From: DAISJI01 sp964559835
GTDB lineage: Bacteria; Acidobacteriota; Terriglobia; Terriglobales; Acidobacteriaceae
DNA length: 64,000 nucleotides
Direction of reading: 5' to 3'
Assembly: GCA_964559835.1 (NCBI GenBank)
Contig: CAZLJE010000002.1
Location: 1 to 64,000, forward strand
The number at the start of each line of letters is the position of its first letter. Positions within the stretch are counted from its first letter, which is position 1. The notes under the pieces are model-generated. The model was not told the DNA's origin. It saw nothing but the letters and a program-made list of their open reading frames with translations, and ran no database searches. Both the position numbers and the translations under genes were made by a program. Shown in pieces: positions 58,522 to 64,000 of the stretch.

Positions 58522-58540
58522 GAATCTCAAACAACAGCTG

Positions 58541-59982
<1,442 letters not shown>

Positions 59983-59986
<4 letters not shown>

Positions 59987-60378
59987 TGAGGATTACCAAA
60001 TACTTTCTTCACGATGTCGATCAATTGCTGTACGCGGAACGGCTTCTCAACACATGGAGCGCCGGTACGGCGAAGGGTAGCGGCAGTCTCCTCGTTGACG
60101 ATGTCGCCGGTAATGAAAATGACGCGGGAGACAAGTTCCGGTTTATTCGTAGAGATCCAGGCATGGACGTCGGCGCCGTCCACGCCGCCGGGAGTGCGCA
60201 TATCGGAGACCACGCCCAGATACTTTTCGCTTTTCAGCACCGCCAGCGCTTCCGCCCCGGTCGCAGCCGTCGCGACTGCGTATCCGGCACGTTCCAGTGC
60301 GGCCTTCACAAAAGAAAGGACCGAGGGCTCGTCTTCGATGACGAGGATGGGCGTCCGAACGGCGACATCGGGGCTCAT
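59983..60378 (-). CDS. Stand-alone receiver domain
   Basis: 131 aa. Acidic pocket ILVIEDEP, phospho-acceptor Asp59 in YLGVVSDMRTPGGVDGADVH, FITGDIV, and Lys in CVEKPFRVQQLIDIVKKVFG. It lies between the large kinase and NtrC with 4-bp ATGA overlaps at both ends, so it may be a phosphate sink or intermediate in that pathway. Confidence 0.92.
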
Positions 60379-63300
60379 GACGTTCCTCCTGCCGCAGCAT
60401 GCCGGTCGAGGGCGACAGGCCTACTGATCGGCAGACGGACAGTAAAGGTGGCGCCCGGAGTCTCGGCATTATTGCGACAGACGATCTCTCCGCCGTGCTC
60501 GCGGACGATGCCGTAGCAGATGCTGAGGCCCAGGCCGGTGCCTTTGCCCACGTCCTTGGTCGTAAAGAAGGGGTCGAAGATGCGTTCGGGGTAGGCGATG
60601 CCGTGGCCGTTGTCGCGGAAGGTGACCTCGGCCCAGGCGTCGGATATGCCGGTGGAGATCTCGATACGTCCCTGACGGCCGGTCTCGTGGACCGCGTCGT
60701 ACGCGTTGTTCAGGATATTCAGGAAGACCTGCTGGAGCTGGTGGGCGTCGCCCATGATCTCGGGAACTCCGTCTTCCAGCCGCTCGATGACCTGGATCCC
60801 GTGGTTGGCGAGATCGTAGGAGCGCAATGCCAGCGTGCGACGCAGCACGAGATTGACTTGCACGGCCTGGCGCTCGGGAGGCATCTGGCGCGCGAAACTA
60901 AGAAGGTTCTGCACGATCTGCTTCGTGCGCTGCGCTTCCTGCAGAACCACTCGCAGGTCGTTCTTCGCGGCCTCTGGGACATCGGGGTTGTCGATCAGCA
61001 GATCGGTAAATCCTAAAACCGCGGTGAGCGGATTATTGACCTCGTGCGCCACGCCGGAGACGAGCTGGCCAACAGCGGCCATCTTCTCGGTGTGCATCAG
61101 CTTGGCCTGAAGCATGGCGGCGTCGGTGATATCGGTCATGACGACGACAATGCTGTTGACGTTTCCGGCCTCGTCGCGCATGGGACTGAGATTGATCGAG
61201 AACTGCCCCCCGCGTCCTTGCCCGAGAAGAATGGGCAATTCCAGGTTGTCGACCTGGTGGCCGGCGAGGGTTTCGGCCAGCGCCTCCGCCAAAGAAGACC
61301 GTCGCGGCGTCGGAACCAACTCCACCAGTTTGCGGCCGAGGAGTTCGTCCTGGGTATAGCCTCCGGCCTCGAAACAGCGGCGGTTGCCGTAGCTGACGAG
61401 GCCGGCGGTGTCGACCACCAGGATCATGCTCTGCGTGTTGTCGAGGATCTTGGTATTGAAGTCGCGCTGGCGCTGGAGTTCGGCCTGGAAGGTCTTGAGC
61501 TCGGTGATGTCAAGGATGAGCCCGCGATACTGTACGACCTCGCCGCGCGCATCGCGGACGGCGAAGGCGTTCTGCAGGGTGTAAACGAGAGAGCCATCGC
61601 GGCGGCGCATGACTTCCTGGTAATTGCGGACCATGCCGGTGTTCTGGATCTCGCGGCGGAACTGTGCGCGCTGGTCGGGCGAGACGAGAATGTCCTGGGT
61701 GATGTTGACGGAGAGGAGGTCTTCGCGGCACTCATAGCCGAGCATGCGGACGAGGGCGTCGTTGACCTCGATGAAGTGGCCCTCAGGGGTGCTGAAGAAC
61801 AGGCCTTCCTGGATGGTGTCGAACAGTTCGCGATAGCGGCGCTCGGCCTCGCGGCGGTCGGTGATGTCCTTGAGGACATGGATGGTCTGAGTGGCGGAGT
61901 CCGGGGTCCGGGGTGCGGTATCCGGAAAGCGGAGTCCGGACTCCGCCACGCGCGAGGTGGAAACCAGGTAGGTGCGATCGAGCACGGGGTGGATGTATTC
62001 GTCTCCGCCGCTGACGACGCGGCAAAACGGGCACGCTTCGACGCCGTCATCGGCAGCCATGGCGATCATGGCGCGCATGCTGACGCCGATCAACTCGTTG
62101 GGCGGCACTCCGATGAAGTCGGCCAGCGACCGGTTGACGCGCAGCACGCGCAGGCCATCGTCGTGAACGACGATGAGGTCGGTGATGGCGTCGAAGATTT
62201 CCATCCAGTGCCGGTTGGCCTGGTCCATGCGCGTGTAGAGGCGCGCGTTTTCAAGAGCTGTCGAGGCATGAGCGATGAACCCGTCCAGTAATTTGCTGTC
62301 GTCGGGGTTCAGCGGCGGCCGGTCGATGAGGCAAAGGTAGCCCGCGAAGGCGCCGTCCCGACCTTCCATGCGCGCCAGTGTCAGGTCCGACCAATTCAGC
62401 ATCTGGGCGTTGGTTTCGCCGAGAAGCTTGCTGGCAGAACCGGTGACGATGGCTTCCGGATGGGCGCCGGCGATGTCGCTCAACACGGCATTGATGCTGT
62501 ACCGTTCCCCTGGTTCGTATCGCCGGTCGGGATCGTTGATGGCGACCAGCTCGAGGCGCGAGCCCTGGGCCACCGCCAAGCCGGCTGCGCGGGCATGAAA
62601 GATCTCGGCGGCGCGGCGCGCGAAGGTCTCGCCGAAGCCGGACAGTTCCAACGTGGAATTCAGCTCCAGCGCCGTCTCGGCCAGCAGTTGCGCCTGGCGG
62701 CTGCGCTCGGTAGAGGCATGGACGACCTGCACCGCCTGGAGTGCGACCGCAACCTCGGCCGCCAGACTGCGCGCACGCCGCACATCTTCGGAAGAGATTT
62801 CCTGATCGTGACAGCGGTCCAGAAGCCCGAGCACGCCGAGGACGTTCCGGTTCGGCGCCAGCAACGGCACGCACAAAGCCTGCCGCGTATGCGGTCCGGC
62901 GAATGACGATAGTTCCATCCCCGGCCATTGCCGGACGTCGTTGCTCCAGAATGGGTCCGTGGCACTGAGTACGCGCGCCTCCAGCGCCTCGGGAAGTATC
63001 TGCGTGACAGGGCGGACGACGGTCCCCTCGGCCATCCATCGGATCTCGCAGTGCCGATCTTGCTTCAGAGCGATGAAAGACCGTTCGAAGCCGAGGAACT
63101 GCGCGGCGCGGATCACGAACTTGCGCAGAAACTCCGAGACATCGCCAAGGCTGCCGAGTTCTGACGTGATCTCCAGAAGCTGCTGGACTTCCCGGCTCTT
63201 TTCGTTGGCGCGGGCGTAGAGTTCGGCATTCGAAATGGCGAGTGCGCCGAAACCGGTAACGGCGGCGAGAACGGACCGTTCGTCCGTTGTGAACGGCGAC

Positions 63301-63797
63301 AGGCCGGAGCGGTAAACAAGCACGGCGCCATTGGCCTCGTCGGAGCGCATCGCTGCCGCGAGCAATTCGCCCGGAGGGTTGATGCCGCCGGAGTACGGGT
63401 CGGCAGACGTGACCGGCGCTGCAACCGGTTCGCCTGCGGCGAACGCACGGTTGGCCAGGTCTGCCGCGAACTGGAACCTGCCCTCGGCTTGCGCTGCTTC
63501 GATGGCTGCGCTGAGTTCGGCGTCCGCAGTAGCTAGGGCTTCGAGAAAGAACCGTCCCTCGCGACGAAGCAGGACGGCAACCATGTCGACCGCCAACAAC
63601 TCCTGAACGCGCGCGGCCAAGGTTGTCACCGCGGCTGAAACGTCCAGGTGACAGTGCAACATTTGTGCGCAGTTCAGCAGCAGGTCGGCACGGCGGCGAA
63701 GCTGGTCCACCGGAACACCGTTGGCGGAGATCGTCAGCGAGTCGCCGATCGGCGAGGCTGTCGAAACGCCTGCGTGCTGGTGGTCGCGAATTGACAT
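60375..63797 (-). CDS. Large GAF/PAS sensor histidine kinase
   Basis: 1140 aa, soluble. Three GAF-like domains (about 30-190, 205-360 and 375-520), then three PAS-type segments (about 540-640; 665-790 with QEGLFFSTPEGHFIEVNDAL; 795-905 with GRKLVELVPTPRRSSLAEAL). HisKA H-box GQLVSGVAHEVNNPLTAVLG and HATPase with DNGHGIAYPERIFDPFFTTK and GTGLGLSICYGIVREHGGEI complete an NtrB-type kinase. ATG 63795-63797 chosen; a TTG 9 bp upstream is an alternative. First gene of the operon. Confidence 0.95.
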   Translation of the reverse strand: MSIRDHQHAGVSTASPIGDSLTISANGVPVDQLRRRADLLLNCAQMLHCHLDVSAAVTTLAARVQELLAVDMVAVLLRREGRFFLEALATADAELSAAIEAAQAEGRFQFAADLANRAFAAGEPVAAPVTSADPYSGGINPPGELLAAAMRSDEANGAVLVYRSGLSPFTTDERSVLAAVTGFGALAISNAELYARANEKSREVQQLLEITSELGSLGDVSEFLRKFVIRAAQFLGFERSFIALKQDRHCEIRWMAEGTVVRPVTQILPEALEARVLSATDPFWSNDVRQWPGMELSSFAGPHTRQALCVPLLAPNRNVLGVLGLLDRCHDQEISSEDVRRARSLAAEVAVALQAVQVVHASTERSRQAQLLAETALELNSTLELSGFGETFARRAAEIFHARAAGLAVAQGSRLELVAINDPDRRYEPGERYSINAVLSDIAGAHPEAIVTGSASKLLGETNAQMLNWSDLTLARMEGRDGAFAGYLCLIDRPPLNPDDSKLLDGFIAHASTALENARLYTRMDQANRHWMEIFDAITDLIVVHDDGLRVLRVNRSLADFIGVPPNELIGVSMRAMIAMAADDGVEACPFCRVVSGGDEYIHPVLDRTYLVSTSRVAESGLRFPDTAPRTPDSATQTIHVLKDITDRREAERRYRELFDTIQEGLFFSTPEGHFIEVNDALVRMLGYECREDLLSVNITQDILVSPDQRAQFRREIQNTGMVRNYQEVMRRRDGSLVYTLQNAFAVRDARGEVVQYRGLILDITELKTFQAELQRQRDFNTKILDNTQSMILVVDTAGLVSYGNRRCFEAGGYTQDELLGRKLVELVPTPRRSSLAEALAETLAGHQVDNLELPILLGQGRGGQFSINLSPMRDEAGNVNSIVVVMTDITDAAMLQAKLMHTEKMAAVGQLVSGVAHEVNNPLTAVLGFTDLLIDNPDVPEAAKNDLRVVLQEAQRTKQIVQNLLSFARQMPPERQAVQVNLVLRRTLALRSYDLANHGIQVIERLEDGVPEIMGDAHQLQQVFLNILNNAYDAVHETGRQGRIEISTGISDAWAEVTFRDNGHGIAYPERIFDPFFTTKDVGKGTGLGLSICYGIVREHGGEIVCRNNAETPGATFTVRLPISRPVALDRHAAAGGTS

Positions 63798-63885
63798 GAG
63801 ACACAAGTAGGCATCACCGCGCGAGCAACGCGAGACGCCACAACCGGGGCCTTAGTTCTGCGTGCGGCTTACAAGACCACGGAAT

Positions 63886-63896
63886 CTCAATTTGAG
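63886..63896. promoter_or_regulatory. CTCAA-T-TTGAG palindrome
   Basis: Perfect 5-bp arms within GGAATCTCAATTTGAGTC, 89 bp upstream of the kinase start. It adjoins the ACGGAATCTCAA word also found at 58519-58530. Confidence 0.35.
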
Positions 63897-63935
63897 TCAA
63901 GTGCAATTCACCCGTAAGTCCATCCTTCGGTAACA

Positions 63936-63959
63936 CGTCTCACGTTGCAGTCTGAGACG
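63936..63959. promoter_or_regulatory. CGTCTCA-N10-TGAGACG inverted repeat
   Basis: Exact 7-bp arms 139 bp upstream of the kinase operon. A third half-site TGAGACG lies at 63989-63995. The layout suits a dimeric activator such as the NtrC protein encoded in the same operon. Confidence 0.45.
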
Positions 63960-64000
63960 GATTCCAGCCACGGGGTCGTGGATTGAGTTGAGACGACCGA

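Noticed and set aside
63818..63835. Sigma-54 promoter TGGCGTC-TCGCG-TTGC on the minus strand, just upstream of the kinase gene
   Set aside because: The GG to GC spacing is one base too long and the -24 element is poor.

Overview
The window looks like a chromosomal piece of an Acidobacteriota bacterium, probably of the Terriglobales/Koribacter type. The main pointers are a PadR regulator overlapping an ADOP-type permease (a MacB-like family expanded in this phylum), GC-rich codon use, many secreted Ser/Thr-rich or Ig-like proteins, and short word-like intergenic repeats. This placement is inferred from gene content; there is no rRNA here.

Layout. 1-9.5 kb: start of a 3-hydroxyacyl-CoA dehydrogenase, a hemerythrin, malto-oligosyltrehalose synthase (treY), a His-rich metal-binding protein, 4-alpha-glucanotransferase (malQ) and a PpiD-like membrane foldase. 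9.7-15.4 kb: a complete cofactor F420 operon (cofG-cofD-cofC-cofE-cofH-npdG), tightly packed except around cofE. It is followed by an XdhC-family protein, glucose-6-phosphate dehydrogenase (zwf) and a small deazaflavin-dependent oxidoreductase, so F420 production, reduction and a likely consumer lie within 10 kb. 19-27 kb: secreted proteins, a sigma-like factor, a DUF305/LVIVD operon and a large S9 peptidase. 27-28.4 kb: an intact tRNA-Arg(CCG), a decayed tyrosine integrase, a frameshifted hydrolase and a second copy of the tRNA 3' half. Together these are the scar of an integrated element.

28.6-37 kb: lipoproteins, an HMCES/YedK-type protein, a giant Ig-like lipoprotein, an ankyrin protein and a tandem set of three Ser/Thr-rich secreted proteins. 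Two of the three end in an identical LPQTA-hydrophobic-basic sorting-like tail. 37-50 kb: methyltransferases, a membrane-anchored Clp-N protein, a saccharopine-dehydrogenase-like enzyme, uvrB, a membrane MutS-like ATPase, a phosphoglycolate-phosphatase-like HAD, a fused 2-oxoacid dehydrogenase E1 and a YciF-like protein. 50-64 kb: a phosphoesterase with Ig repeats, the PadR-ADOP pair and a signalling block. The block holds a lone receiver, an MCP-like protein, a DHp-only kinase relative, and an operon of a large GAF/PAS histidine kinase, a receiver and an NtrC-type activator.

The strongest unexplained pattern is a family of intergenic arrays with strict 7-bp periodicity. About fifteen sites carry different words. 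Several are inverted pairs that could fold, and they often touch start codons or run into the ends of genes (malQ, cofE, cofH, npdG, gph-like, MCP). A second dispersed element (core GGCGAGACGCC) also occurs, once inside the cofG coding end.
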